This document shows positions 42,547 through 51,645 of a DNA stretch of 64,000 bases, in pieces (the stretch's first letter is position 1; each line of letters begins with the position of its first letter). A model generated the notes under the pieces. It was given only the letters and a program-made list of their open reading frames with translations, was not told the origin of the DNA and did no database searches. The stretch is taken from the NCBI RefSeq assembly GCF_001570365.1, contig NZ_BBYK01000038.1, positions 294,787 through 358,786 on the forward strand. The letters run 5' to 3'. This DNA is from Microtetraspora fusca (lineage in GTDB: Bacteria > Actinomycetota > Actinomycetes > Streptosporangiales > Streptosporangiaceae). The position numbers and the translations under genes were made by a program.

Positions 42547-43668
42547 TCACCGCTCGTCGATCGGCTTCCACTTCTGGTCGCGCTCGCCGATGTACTCGCT
42601 GTCCGGGCGGATCAGCCGGTTGTCGGCGTGCTGCTCGATCACGTGCGCGGTCCACCCGGACATTCTGCTGACCGAGAACACCGGGGTGAACAGGTCCGTC
42701 GGGATGCCCAGGTAGTGGTAGACCGTCGCGGCGTAGAAGTCCACGTTCGGATACAGGCCCTTCTCCGCGAAGACGACCTCCTCCATCTCCTTGGACATCC
42801 GGTAGTACGTGTCGTCGCCGGACGCCTCGCCCAGCTCCCGCGACATCTTCCGAAGATGCGTCGCCCGCGGGTCCTCCGTCTTGTAGACCCGGTGCCCGAA
42901 GCCCATGATCTTCTCACCCGCCGCGAGCTTGTCCCGTACGGTCTGCGCCACCCCAGAGGGGTCGATCGCTTCCAGCGTACGCATGACCTGCTCGTTCGCG
43001 CCTCCATGCAGGGGGCCCTTCAGCGTGCCGATGGCCGCGACGATCGCCGAGTGCATGTCGGAGAGGGTCGCGGCGCAGACGCGGGCGGCGAACGTGGAGG
43101 CGTTCATCGTGTGGTCGGCGTGCAGCACCAGACACGTGTCGAAGATCTCGACCTCGCGCTGGGACGGCGTCCTCCCGGTGATCTGCAGCAGGAAGTTCGC
43201 CGCGATGCTCAGCTCGGGGTCGGGGTCGGGGATCGTGGCACCGGTGCGGGCCGCGTGATAACGGGCGACCAGGAGGGGCTGCTGCGCCGTCAGGCGGGCA
43301 GCCTTGCGCAGGTTGGCGTCGGCCGCGTTGGAGTCCTTGTCCGGGTCGTCGGCGCCGGCGAGGGAGACGAGCGTGCGCAGCGCCTCCATGGGTTCCTGCT
43401 TCGCGGCGATCTCCGGGATGTTGCTCGCGACCAGCCCTCCGAGGGTCCGCCCCCGGACGAGTTCGGCCCCGTAGGCGGCCAGTTGGTCGCGGGACGGCAG
43501 TGAGCCGTGCTGGAGCAGATGCGCGGTCTCCTCGAACGTCGTGCGGCCGGCCAGATCGTGGATGTCGTAGCCGCGATAGAAAAGCCGGCCGGCCTTCCCG
43601 TCGATGTCGCTGAGCGCTGTGGACGCGGCGACGACATCGGCGAGGCCTTTGGTGGGCTTGTCCGCCAT
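42547..43668 (-). CDS. Citrate synthase-family enzyme (citrate synthase 2 / CitA-like)
   Basis: The 373-residue protein shows citrate synthase motifs: GRLFYRGYDIHDLAGRTTFEETAHLL, the catalytic His in LHADHTMNASTFAARV, LKGPLHGGANEQVM, and the GFGHRVYKTEDPRATHLRKM segment with catalytic His and Asp residues. The length and GLADVVAASTALSDIDG opening match the short Gram-positive type, which includes 2-methylcitrate synthases, so oxaloacetate with acetyl-CoA or propionyl-CoA are both possible. ATG has GCGGAGG upstream. Placement with icd supports a TCA role. Confidence 0.9.
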   Translation of the reverse strand: MADKPTKGLADVVAASTALSDIDGKAGRLFYRGYDIHDLAGRTTFEETAHLLQHGSLPSRDQLAAYGAELVRGRTLGGLVASNIPEIAAKQEPMEALRTLVSLAGADDPDKDSNAADANLRKAARLTAQQPLLVARYHAARTGATIPDPDPELSIAANFLLQITGRTPSQREVEIFDTCLVLHADHTMNASTFAARVCAATLSDMHSAIVAAIGTLKGPLHGGANEQVMRTLEAIDPSGVAQTVRDKLAAGEKIMGFGHRVYKTEDPRATHLRKMSRELGEASGDDTYYRMSKEMEEVVFAEKGLYPNVDFYAATVYHYLGIPTDLFTPVFSVSRMSGWTAHVIEQHADNRLIRPDSEYIGERDQKWKPIDER

Positions 43669-43849
43669 GAGTGTTTCCTCCGCTTATCTTCGCCCGAAGT
43701 CTACCCGTGAGCAGGCAAAGCACCTCGCAGAGGTCCAGACCAATTTCAAGCAGGATTCTCCTTGCGGCAAAGGAGATTCCCGATCCCCACGTCTGGGTAA
43801 GCCGGATCTGTAGCGAAAGTAACGGCGGGCTACCTGGGGAGGAACTGCC

Positions 43850-44500
43850 GTGGAGGGGCCGTTCATTCGGATCGAGGACAGCGGCGAGGTCATTGCCCTG
43901 CGCCCCGAGATCACCACGATCGGTCGGGGCAGGGGCGTCGACATCCGGCTGACGGATCCGAGCGTTTCGCGGCTGCACGCCGAATTCGTCCGGCGCGGGC
44001 CCTACCTGTACGTCGTCGATCTGGGGCTGTCCCGCAACGGCACGCGGGTGAACGGCAGGCCGATCGCCCGGAGGGTGCTCGACGACGGCGACGTGGTCTC
44101 CTTCGGCGCCGCCAGGGCGCGGGTGGGCGGCATCCCCCGCGAGGACTTCACCCCCGAGGTCGAGCTGCGCCGGGCCGCCGCGCCCGAGCTGACCCGCCGC
44201 GAGGTCGACGTGCTGACCTCGCTGTGCCGTCCGGCGCTGTCGGACGAGGCGTTCGTCGCCCCGGCGACCGCGCGGGAGATCGCGGACGACCTGGTGGTGA
44301 CGGAGGCGGCGGTCAAGCAGCACCTGCTGCGGCTTTACCAGAAGTTCCGCATCCCGGAGGGGACGAACCGGCGCACCCGGCTGGCCAACGAGGTCGTGGC
44401 GCTCGGCCTGGTGCGGCCGACCCCGGTGATCCCGACCCAGCGGCCCACCGATCCGGCGCACCACCACACGCCGCCGACGTCGAGCCGCCGCGCGAGCTGA
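43850..44500 (+). CDS. FHA-domain protein with C-terminal HTH-like region
   Basis: The 216-residue protein starts at GTG 43850 after GGGGAGG. Residues ~1-90 are an FHA phosphothreonine-binding domain (TTIGRGRGVDIRLTDPSVSRLHAEFVRRGPYLYVVDLGLSRNGTRVNGRPI; the GR, SRLH and NG landmarks are present). Residues ~110-185 resemble a HTH (LTRREVDVLTSLC...ATAREIADDLVVTEAAVKQHLLRLYQKFRI). It may transmit a Ser/Thr-kinase signal to DNA; the TM kinase 3 kb away is a possible but unproven partner. Confidence 0.8.
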   Translation: MEGPFIRIEDSGEVIALRPEITTIGRGRGVDIRLTDPSVSRLHAEFVRRGPYLYVVDLGLSRNGTRVNGRPIARRVLDDGDVVSFGAARARVGGIPREDFTPEVELRRAAAPELTRREVDVLTSLCRPALSDEAFVAPATAREIADDLVVTEAAVKQHLLRLYQKFRIPEGTNRRTRLANEVVALGLVRPTPVIPTQRPTDPAHHHTPPTSSRRAS

Positions 44501-44622
44501 CGCCGTCCGCCCGCACCCGGCATGGCGTACGGCCCCGCACCGGCGAGCCTGAATGCGGGTTCACCGGGTCGCACTGCCGGCCTGGGCGGGACGCGGCGGG
44601 GGCCTCACCTGTCGGCGGGGCC

Positions 44623-46590
44623 TCACCCGTCGGCGGGCGCCTTCGCACCGGGATCGCCGGGCTCGCCGGTCGTCTTCGGCTCGCTTGGTGCGCCGGGCCC
44701 AGTCGCCGCCTGGGGATCGGTGGACGGGGTCGGCGTGCCAGCCGCGATGGACGCGCTGAGCTCGTTCTCGGCGCGACCGAGGGCCGCCTCCCGGCCGGGG
44801 GCCACGTGCCTGGGCCAGGTCCCCCTCCCCCACGGGAACGGCAGGCCGGGCAGGTCCATGGTGAGGAACGCCTCGGCCTGCAGCGCGGAGACGCCGATGC
44901 GCGGCAGGTCGCGGGCGTGCGGATACACCAGGAACCTGGGTTCCCAGATGGGCCGGAACTTGGCGTTGAACTTGTACAGCGACTCGATCTGGAACCAGCG
45001 GGAGAGGAAGACGAGGAGGCCACGCCACGCGCGCAGCACCGGGCCAGCGCCGAGGCGCTCGCCCCTGGCCAGCGCCGACCGGAACATGGCGAAGTTCAGG
45101 GAGACCCGGGTGACGCCGAGCTCCGGCGCCGCCTGCAGCGCCCGGACGATGAGCAGCTCGTTGAGCCCCGGGTCGGCCTCGCGGTCCCGGCGCATCAGGT
45201 CGAGCGAGATGCCGTCCTTGCCCCACGGCACGAAGTGCAGGACGGCGCGGATGTCGCCGCCGGGCCGGTCGGCGCCCTCCCCGCTTCCAACGCCCGCACC
45301 GTCGTCATCGTTCGCCTTGTGCGCCGTCACCACGACACAGCCGGCGTCCCACGGGTCGCCGAACCGGCCGAGGGCCATCGAGAAGCCGCGTTCGGTCTCG
45401 GTGCCGCGCCAGAAGGCGGCGGCGTCGCGGATGCGCGCCTTCTCCTCCCCCGACAGGTCCCCCACGCGCCGGACCCGGCAGGTGTAGCCGAGACGCTCGA
45501 CCCGGTTGACCATCTGCCGCACGTTGCGCATGGCCCGGCCCTCAAGCGTGAAGTCGGCGACCTCGACGATGGCCTCGTCACCCAGTTCGAGCGCGTCCAG
45601 GTCGCCGACCCTGGTCCACACCTCGCCTCCGGTCTCGCTGCATCCGATGACCGAGGGGACCCAGGCGTGCCGCCTCGCCTCCGCGAGGAAGCGGGTGATC
45701 GCGCCCGGCCACGCCTCCACGTCGCCGATCGGGTCGCCGCTGGCCAGCATGACCCCCGCCACGACCCGGTACGCGATCGCGGCCTTCCCGCTCGGGGAGA
45801 AGATGACGCTCTTGTCGCGCCGCAACGCGAAGTAGCCCAGGGAGTCCTGCCCGCCGTACTTGTGGAGCAGGCCGCGGAGCCGGACCTCGTCCTCGGGGCT
45901 GAGCGCGGCGACGGGTCGCTCCGGCCGTAGCGCGAGATAGATCGTCGTGATGGCGGTGAGCGCGCCGAGCCCGGCCAGCGAGTAGTACACCAGGTCGGAT
46001 ACGCGGTCCGAGGAGTACTGCACCGGCCCTTCGAGGCCGAACAGACCGAGGACCACGTGCTCCAGTTGGTCGGCCGTGGTGGGCGTGCCGATCACCGAAT
46101 GGGTGTGCATGGCGACGAAGAGCCAGCCGATGCCGAGGTTGAAGGCCCCAAGGATCAGGAAGTTCCACAGCGCGCGCCACCGGGAGCGCGGATCCGAGAG
46201 CGCGTAGAACTCGCGCCGGTTGACCAGCAGCACCACGCAGAGGACCAGGCTCACGGTCGCGGCGAGCTGATGACGCCAGCGCAGGCTCTCGACCACCGCG
46301 CCGACCGGCAGCAGCACCACCACGGCCCGCCAGGCGCGCACTTTGCGCCTCCGCAGCGCGTGCGCGAGCATGATCAGCAAGACGCCGACGAGGAGCGTTC
46401 CCGCCTGCGCCAACGTGGTGACGCTGCCCGGCAGGACGCTGGCCACCTCGCTGAACCGGCTGGTCCGGACATGCGGCACGATCGCCTTGACGATGTCCAG
46501 GACGCCGATGACCAGGGCGGCGTATCCCGCCGCCGCCGGGACCCACGGCCGTGAGACCCCGCCCCGCAGAAGGCTCATCCGAGTAGTCAC
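44623..46590 (-). CDS. MprF-like phosphatidylglycerol aminoacyltransferase (DUF2156) membrane protein
   Basis: Of 655 residues, about 1-230 contain six or seven TM helices; residues ~240-590 form the cytosolic DUF2156 (GNAT-fold) catalytic domain, with SPSGKAAIAYRVVAGVMLASGDPIGD, NVRQMVNRVERLGYTCRVRRV, LDLMRRDREADPGLNELLIVRALQ and VSLNFAMFRSALARGE. It is likely to add lysine or another amino acid to phosphatidylglycerol. The flippase half is shorter than in Staphylococcus MprF. A Pro/Ala/Thr-rich tail follows. GTG 46590 has TATTGT 6 nt upstream and no RBS, suggesting a leaderless mRNA. Confidence 0.82.
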   Translation of the reverse strand: MTTRMSLLRGGVSRPWVPAAAGYAALVIGVLDIVKAIVPHVRTSRFSEVASVLPGSVTTLAQAGTLLVGVLLIMLAHALRRRKVRAWRAVVVLLPVGAVVESLRWRHQLAATVSLVLCVVLLVNRREFYALSDPRSRWRALWNFLILGAFNLGIGWLFVAMHTHSVIGTPTTADQLEHVVLGLFGLEGPVQYSSDRVSDLVYYSLAGLGALTAITTIYLALRPERPVAALSPEDEVRLRGLLHKYGGQDSLGYFALRRDKSVIFSPSGKAAIAYRVVAGVMLASGDPIGDVEAWPGAITRFLAEARRHAWVPSVIGCSETGGEVWTRVGDLDALELGDEAIVEVADFTLEGRAMRNVRQMVNRVERLGYTCRVRRVGDLSGEEKARIRDAAAFWRGTETERGFSMALGRFGDPWDAGCVVVTAHKANDDDGAGVGSGEGADRPGGDIRAVLHFVPWGKDGISLDLMRRDREADPGLNELLIVRALQAAPELGVTRVSLNFAMFRSALARGERLGAGPVLRAWRGLLVFLSRWFQIESLYKFNAKFRPIWEPRFLVYPHARDLPRIGVSALQAEAFLTMDLPGLPFPWGRGTWPRHVAPGREAALGRAENELSASIAAGTPTPSTDPQAATGPGAPSEPKTTGEPGDPGAKAPADG

Positions 46591-46596
46591 GGATGC

Positions 46597-46602
46597 ACAA
46601 TA
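46597..46602 (-). promoter_or_regulatory. -10 box (TATTGT) of the mprF-like gene
   Basis: TATTGT reads toward GTG 46590 with a 6-nt gap, placing the predicted transcription start at the start codon; no clear -35. Confidence 0.5.
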
Positions 46603-46797
46603 GGTGCTGAATCACAGCCCGCGTACAGGCTAACACCAGCCTTACCCAGAGTGAGTACCTTTGGCGATGGGCGCCGCAGGCCGCGGTGATCGAGCATCAT
46701 GGCAGCGTGGGGCGACGCGAACCCCGCCCGGAGGACCCTCCGAGCGGGTCGGATCCACGAGGGATCGGCGCGTCCGGGGAACCGCAGGGGGACGGTT

Positions 46798-47928
46798 TTG
46801 GCACTGACATCGATCACGCTGCAGGTGTTCGTCGCGGCACTCGCCGTCGCCGCGCTCGCCGCCACGGTGTGGCTGTGGCCCCGGCTGAGCGGCAAGGGCT
46901 GGCTTCCGGTCACGGGCCGGATCGGCGTCCTCGTCGCCGACCAGATCCTCACGCTGGCCGCGCTCGGGCTGGCGCTCAACTCGTACTTCGCGTTCTACGC
47001 GTCCTGGAGCGATTTGCTCGGCACGGACACCTCGACCGCCCCGATCATCCCGGCCGCCGCGGCGGCGGCCGGCGCGGGCCAGGTCCAGGTGGTCGACAGC
47101 ACGCCGGTGGCCTCGCCGCGCCCCGGCTCCGGCCACTCGGGCGGACGCCTGGAAGAGGTGGTCGTGTCAGGACCGCGGAGCGGGCTCAGCGCCCCCGCGT
47201 ACGTCTACCTGCCGCCGCAGTACTTCGAGAAGAAGTACGCCACCACCCGCTTCCCGGTGATCGTGGCCCTGACCGGATATCCGGGGGACGCCAAGAACCT
47301 GGTCACGCGGCTGAACCTGCCGCAGCGCGCCGCCGGCCTGATCGCCGAGCACCAGATCCGTCCGACGATCATGGTGCTCATGCGGCCCACCGTCGCGCCG
47401 CCCCGCGACACCGAGTGCGTGGACGTCCCGGGAGGACCGAAGGCCGAGACCTTCCTCAGCACGGACCTGCAGCACGCGATCTCCACCGCCTTCCGGACCG
47501 GCACGGACGCCCAGAGCTGGGGCGTGCTCGGCGGCTCCACCGGCGGCTACTGCGCCCTGAAGCTCGCCATGAAGCACCCGGAGGTGTTCTCCGCCGCGGT
47601 TTCCCTGTCGGGCTACTACCACGGCCTGATCGACGTCACCACGGGCGACCTCTTCGGCGGCGACAAGCGGTTGCAGAACGAGCACGACCTGATGTGGCGC
47701 CTGGCCCACCTGCCCGCCCCGCCGGTCTCGGTGCTCGTGACGAGCAGCGAGACCGGCGAGGCGAACTACAAGGCGACCAAGGCGTTCCTCGCCGCGGTGA
47801 AGCCGCCCATGCAGGCGTCGTCGCTGATCCTGCCGAGCGGCGGGCACAACTTCGCCACCTGGAACCGGGAACTGCCCGAGGCCCTGCCCTGGCTCGCGCA
47901 GCAACTGCACGACCCCGGGCGGACCTGA
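46798..47928 (+). CDS. Membrane-anchored alpha/beta-hydrolase esterase (mycolyltransferase/esterase D-like)
   Basis: The 376-residue protein starts at TTG 46798, chosen for AGGGGG 6 nt upstream and because a TM segment begins at once (LTSITLQVFVAALAVAALAATVWLWP). A second TM segment lies at ~45-65, then an Ala/Pro/Ser linker and an alpha/beta-hydrolase domain from ~115. The nucleophile is Ser in GVLGGSTGGYCALKLA (GxSxG), with a candidate His in SGGHNFATW. Phrases such as AYVYLPPQYFEKKY and FPVIVALTGYPGD resemble the esterase D/antigen 85 superfamily. The active site is presumably outside the membrane; the substrate is unknown. ATG 46699 in frame has no RBS. Confidence 0.8.
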   Translation: MALTSITLQVFVAALAVAALAATVWLWPRLSGKGWLPVTGRIGVLVADQILTLAALGLALNSYFAFYASWSDLLGTDTSTAPIIPAAAAAAGAGQVQVVDSTPVASPRPGSGHSGGRLEEVVVSGPRSGLSAPAYVYLPPQYFEKKYATTRFPVIVALTGYPGDAKNLVTRLNLPQRAAGLIAEHQIRPTIMVLMRPTVAPPRDTECVDVPGGPKAETFLSTDLQHAISTAFRTGTDAQSWGVLGGSTGGYCALKLAMKHPEVFSAAVSLSGYYHGLIDVTTGDLFGGDKRLQNEHDLMWRLAHLPAPPVSVLVTSSETGEANYKATKAFLAAVKPPMQASSLILPSGGHNFATWNRELPEALPWLAQQLHDPGRT

Positions 47929-47935
47929 CCCCGGC

Positions 47936-48787
47936 TCAGCCGGCCGCGCGCTCGGCCGCCTCGACGACGTTGGTGAGCAGCATCGCGCGGGTCATCGGGC
48001 CGACACCGCCCGGGTTGGGGGCGACGAACCCGGCCACGTCGCGCACGTCCGCGGCGACGTCACCCGCGATCTTGCCGTCCACCCGGGAGACGCCCACGTC
48101 GAGCACCGCCGCCCCGGGCTTGACCATCTCCGCCGTGATCAGGTTGGGCACGCCGGCCGCGGCGACGACCACGTCCGCCTTGCGGGTGTGCCAGGCCAGG
48201 TCCTGGGTGCCGGTGTGGCAGGTGGTCACTGTGGCGTTCTCGGAGCGGCGGGTGAGCAGCAGGCCGAGCGAGCGCCCGACCGTGATGCCGCGCCCGACCA
48301 CGACGACCTCGGCGCCCTTCAGCGGCACGCCGTACTCCTGCAGCAGGTGGACGATGCCGCGCGGCGTGCACGGCAGCGGGGCGTCGACCATGTGGACGAG
48401 GCGGCCGAGGTTGACCGGGTGCAGGCCGTCGGCGTCCTTGGCCGGATCCATCCGCTCCAGCAGCGCCATCGTGTCGAGGTGGCGCGGCAGGGGGAGCTGA
48501 ACGATGTACCCGGTGCACTCCGGGGACGCGTTGAGCTCGTCGATCGCCGCCTCGACGTCCGCCTGGCTCGCCGTCTCCGGCAGGTCCACACGGATGGACG
48601 CGATGCCGACCTCGGCGCAGTCCCGGTGCTTGCCCGCGACGTAGATCTGGCTGCCGGGGTCGTCGCCGACGAGGATCGTGCCGAGGCCCGGCGTGACGCC
48701 CTTGGCGGCCAGGGCCGACACCCGCTCGGCGAGGTCGGCCTTGATCTTGGCGGCGGTCGCCTTGCCGTCCAGAATCCGCGCGCTCAT
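47936..48787 (-). CDS. folD: Methylenetetrahydrofolate dehydrogenase/cyclohydrolase
   Basis: The 283-residue bifunctional enzyme converts 5,10-methylene-THF to 10-formyl-THF, the donor used by purN and purH next door. Motifs are [23 protein letters not shown] (catalytic Lys), [23 protein letters not shown] and the NADP loop [17 protein letters not shown], ending [20 protein letters not shown] 48787 has AGGAGAG upstream. It lies 29 bp after purH, so purN-purH-folD forms a one-carbon/purine operon. It is convergent with the esterase gene across 7 bp. Confidence 0.95.
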   Translation of the reverse strand: MSARILDGKATAAKIKADLAERVSALAAKGVTPGLGTILVGDDPGSQIYVAGKHRDCAEVGIASIRVDLPETASQADVEAAIDELNASPECTGYIVQLPLPRHLDTMALLERMDPAKDADGLHPVNLGRLVHMVDAPLPCTPRGIVHLLQEYGVPLKGAEVVVVGRGITVGRSLGLLLTRRSENATVTTCHTGTQDLAWHTRKADVVVAAAGVPNLITAEMVKPGAAVLDVGVSRVDGKIAGDVAADVRDVAGFVAPNPGGVGPMTRAMLLTNVVEAAERAAG

Positions 48788-48816
48788 TGCTCTCCTAACG
48801 GTGGTGGCCGTGCCGA

Positions 48817-50358
48817 TCAGTGGAAGAAGTGGCGGGTGCCGGTGAAGTAGAGGCTGATGCCGGCCGCCTCCGCGGCGGCGATGACCTCCTCGTCCCTGAT
48901 CGAGCCGCCGGGCTCGACGATCGCCTTCACCCCCGCCTCCGCCAGCACCTGCAGGCCGTCGGCGAACGGGAAGTACGCGTCGGAGGCGCCCACCGAGCCC
49001 GCGGCGCGCTCGCCCGCCCGGGACACCGCGAGACGGGCCGAGTCGACCCGGTTGACCTGGCCCATGCCGATGCCCACGGTGGCGCCCTCTGCGGCCAGCA
49101 GGATCGCGTTCGACTTCACCGAACGGCACGCCCGCCAGGCGAAGGCGAGGTCGGCCAGCACCTCGTCCGGTACGGCCGTGCCGGCCTTGAGCTCCCACGT
49201 CGCCGGGTCGTCGCCGGGCGCGTCCACCCGGTCCGCGGTCTGCACGAGCAGGCCGCCGTCGATGCGGCGGAACTCCGCCGCGTTCGAGGGGCCGGTCGGG
49301 CAGGCGAGCAGCCGGAGGTTCTTCTTCCCCTTGAGGATGTCGAGCGCCTCGGGCGCGAACGACGGCGCGACCAGGACCTCGGTGAAGATCGGCGCGACCT
49401 GCTCGGCCAGCTCCCGCGTGACCTCGCGGTTCACCGCGATCACGCCGCCGTACGCCGAGACGGGGTCGCACGCGTGGGCCTTGCGGTGCGCCTCGGCGAC
49501 GTCCGCGCCGACCGCCACGCCACAGGGGTTGGCGTGCTTGATGATGGCCACACACGGCTCGTCGAAGTCCCACGCGGCCCGCCACGCGGCGTCGGCGTCC
49601 ACGTAGTTGTTGTAGGACATCTCCTTGCCGTGGAGCTGCTCGGCGTTCGCCAGGCCGGCCTCCCGACCGGAGTAGAGCGCGGCGCCCTGGTGCGGGTTCT
49701 CGCCGTAGCGCAGCGGCGTCCGCAGCTGCCACGCGGCGCCCATGAAGGACGGCCACTCGCCCTCCGGCGCGTACACGTTCGCGAACCAGGAGGCGACGGC
49801 CACGTCGTAGGCGGCGGTGTGCGCGTACGCCGCGGCGGCGAGCCGCCGCCGCTCGGTGAGCGTGAAGCCGCCCTCGGCCACTGCGGCGAGCACGCTGGTG
49901 TACGCGTCGGGGTCGACGACGACCGCGACGGTGCCGTGGTTCTTGGCCGCGGCGCGGATCATCGCGGGCCCGCCGATGTCGATCTGCTCGACGCACTCGG
50001 CGTCCGAGGCGCCGGAGGCGACCGTCTCGGCGAACGGGTAGAGGTTGACCACCGCGAGCTGGAACGGCTCGATCTCCAGCTCGTCGAGCTGCTTGATGTG
50101 CGACGGGTTCGCGCCGTCGGCGAGCAGGCCCGCGTGGACCCTCGGGTGCAGCGTCTTGACCCGGCCGTCCAGGCACTCCGGGAAGCCGGTCAGCGACTCG
50201 ACCTTGGTCACGGGAACGCCGAATGACGCGATGGCGGCGGCGGTGCCGCCCGTTGAGACGATCTCGACGCCCGCCGCCTCAAGGCCCCGGGCCAGCTCTT
50301 CGAGCCCGGTCTTGTCGTATACGGCGATCAGCGCGCGCCGAATGGCGATGCGGGTCAC
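48817..50358 (-). CDS. purH: Bifunctional AICAR transformylase/IMP cyclohydrolase
   Basis: The 513-residue protein carries out the last two steps of IMP synthesis. The N-terminal cyclohydrolase domain (~1-195) has the MGS-like start [35 protein letters not shown]. The transformylase domain has [68 protein letters not shown] and [10 protein letters not shown], and ends [10 protein letters not shown]. It follows purN after 67 bp and precedes folD. Confidence 0.97.
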   Translation of the reverse strand: MTRIAIRRALIAVYDKTGLEELARGLEAAGVEIVSTGGTAAAIASFGVPVTKVESLTGFPECLDGRVKTLHPRVHAGLLADGANPSHIKQLDELEIEPFQLAVVNLYPFAETVASGASDAECVEQIDIGGPAMIRAAAKNHGTVAVVVDPDAYTSVLAAVAEGGFTLTERRRLAAAAYAHTAAYDVAVASWFANVYAPEGEWPSFMGAAWQLRTPLRYGENPHQGAALYSGREAGLANAEQLHGKEMSYNNYVDADAAWRAAWDFDEPCVAIIKHANPCGVAVGADVAEAHRKAHACDPVSAYGGVIAVNREVTRELAEQVAPIFTEVLVAPSFAPEALDILKGKKNLRLLACPTGPSNAAEFRRIDGGLLVQTADRVDAPGDDPATWELKAGTAVPDEVLADLAFAWRACRSVKSNAILLAAEGATVGIGMGQVNRVDSARLAVSRAGERAAGSVGASDAYFPFADGLQVLAEAGVKAIVEPGGSIRDEEVIAAAEAAGISLYFTGTRHFFH

Positions 50359-50425
50359 TTCGTGATCCTCTCTGTTCCGTTTTCGCCCAGCTCATCTGCT
50401 GGGTCGTCCTGCCCGGAAACCGGGG

Positions 50426-51058
50426 TCAGGCACGCCCCAGGCGTACCCGACGGCCGGAAACCGTCCAGCCCTCGCGCGCCATGCGCCCGACGATCTCGAC
50501 GAGCAGCCTGCGCTCGACGGTCTTGATCCGCTCGTGCAGCGTCTCCTCGTCGTCGCCCTCGCGCACCGGCACCGCCTCCTGCGCGATCACCGGGCCGGTG
50601 TCCACCCCGGCGTCGACCAGGTGGACCGTGCAGCCGGTGACGCGGACGCCGTAGGCCAGGGCGTCCCGTACGGCGTGCGCCCCCGGGAAGGCGGGCAGCA
50701 GCGCCGGATGCGTGTTGACCACCGTGAAGGAGTCGAGGACGCGACGGCCGAGGATCTTCATGAAACCGGCGGACACCACGAGGTCCGGCTTGTAGGCCGC
50801 GATCTTTTCCACCAGCGCCTCGTCCCACTCGTCGCGGCCGGCGTGGTCGGTCACCCGCTCGACGAACGTGGCCACCCCGGCGCGCTCGGCCCGGGCCAGC
50901 CCCTCGATGCCGTCGCGGTCCGCGCCGACGGCGACGATCACAGCGCCGAACGACGGGGCGGCCGCCGCGTCGAGAAGGGCTTGTAGGTTGGTCCCGGAAC
51001 CGGAGACGAGAACCACGAGCCGGGCGGCCTCTGCGGAATGGTGAGGTCCGGATGGCAC
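50426..51058 (-). CDS. purN: Phosphoribosylglycinamide formyltransferase
   Basis: The 210-residue GAR transformylase adds a formyl group from 10-formyl-THF in step three of purine synthesis. It shows VVLVSGSGTNLQALLDA, the folate/catalytic motif NTHPALLPAFPGAHAVRDALAYGVRVTGCTVHLVDAGVDTGPVI (Asn and His catalytic residues), and a standard C-terminal helix. GTG 51058 follows AAGGAG by 8 nt and lies just before the Rossmann strand; the longer upstream frame is antisense to the next gene. Confidence 0.95.
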   Translation of the reverse strand: MPSGPHHSAEAARLVVLVSGSGTNLQALLDAAAAPSFGAVIVAVGADRDGIEGLARAERAGVATFVERVTDHAGRDEWDEALVEKIAAYKPDLVVSAGFMKILGRRVLDSFTVVNTHPALLPAFPGAHAVRDALAYGVRVTGCTVHLVDAGVDTGPVIAQEAVPVREGDDEETLHERIKTVERRLLVEIVGRMAREGWTVSGRRVRLGRA

Positions 51059-51215
51059 CGGGCTGACTCCTTCGGGAAGGCTGGTGAGGAGGCGCAGGCA
51101 GCGGGCCCTCGCCGGTAGAAAGGGTATCGGGCTCCGGCCACCGGACTTGAAGGCGGCCCGGCGGAAAGCCGGGGCGCCGCGACAAGGAATAGCGCGGAAG
51201 GCAAGGGTGGGAATC

Positions 51216-51620
51216 GTGACGGCACCACTGCAGACGCCGGTCTCCGACCTGGGGGGCCGCCGGGCGTTGTTGCTCGCCCTGGCGGCGCTGATCTGCACGT
51301 TCATGTTGCCCGCCGCCGGGGTCGTGCTGGCGGTCCTCGGTTTCGTGGTCGCGTTCCGCGACGTGCGCACGCTGAGCAGGGACCGCCGCCCGGTCGGCGC
51401 GGCGGTCACGGCGCTGGTCGTGTCGGCCGTCGTGTTCATGTTCGGCGGCCTCCTGATGGCCACCCAGCTCTTCTTCTCCACCGAGATCAACGCGTACGTG
51501 GAGTGCGGCAAGGGTGCGGGGACCATCACCGCCGAGCATGACTGCATGAACGAGCTCAAGACCTCCGTGGCGCGCAAGCTCGGCGTCGCCTGGCCGGCCG
51601 ACCTCCCCTTCCCCAGCTAG
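51216..51620 (+). CDS. Small membrane protein (DUF4190-like)
   Basis: The 134-residue protein from GTG 51216 has two TM helices (RALLLALAALICTFMLPAAGVVLAVLGFVVA, ~15-45; AAVTALVVSAVVFMFGGLLMATQLFF, ~60-87) joined by RDVRTLSRDRRPVGAAV, and an outer C-terminal part with two Cys residues (VECGKG, EHDCMNELK). This layout resembles DUF4190-type proteins. Its stop is 25 bp from the convergent perM-like gene. Function unknown. Confidence 0.7.
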   Translation: MTAPLQTPVSDLGGRRALLLALAALICTFMLPAAGVVLAVLGFVVAFRDVRTLSRDRRPVGAAVTALVVSAVVFMFGGLLMATQLFFSTEINAYVECGKGAGTITAEHDCMNELKTSVARKLGVAWPADLPFPS

Positions 51621-51645
51621 TTCTAGCCGCTCCCCCGCTAACGCG

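Noticed and set aside
43756-43777. TCTCCTT/AAGGAGA inverted repeat between citrate synthase and the FHA gene
   Set aside because: Only 7 bp, not positioned at a gene end or clear promoter; probably chance.
46699-46797. In-frame extension of the esterase to ATG 46699
   Set aside because: No RBS or leaderless box, an Arg-rich non-conserved sequence, and TTG 46798 has a good RBS directly before the TM segment.
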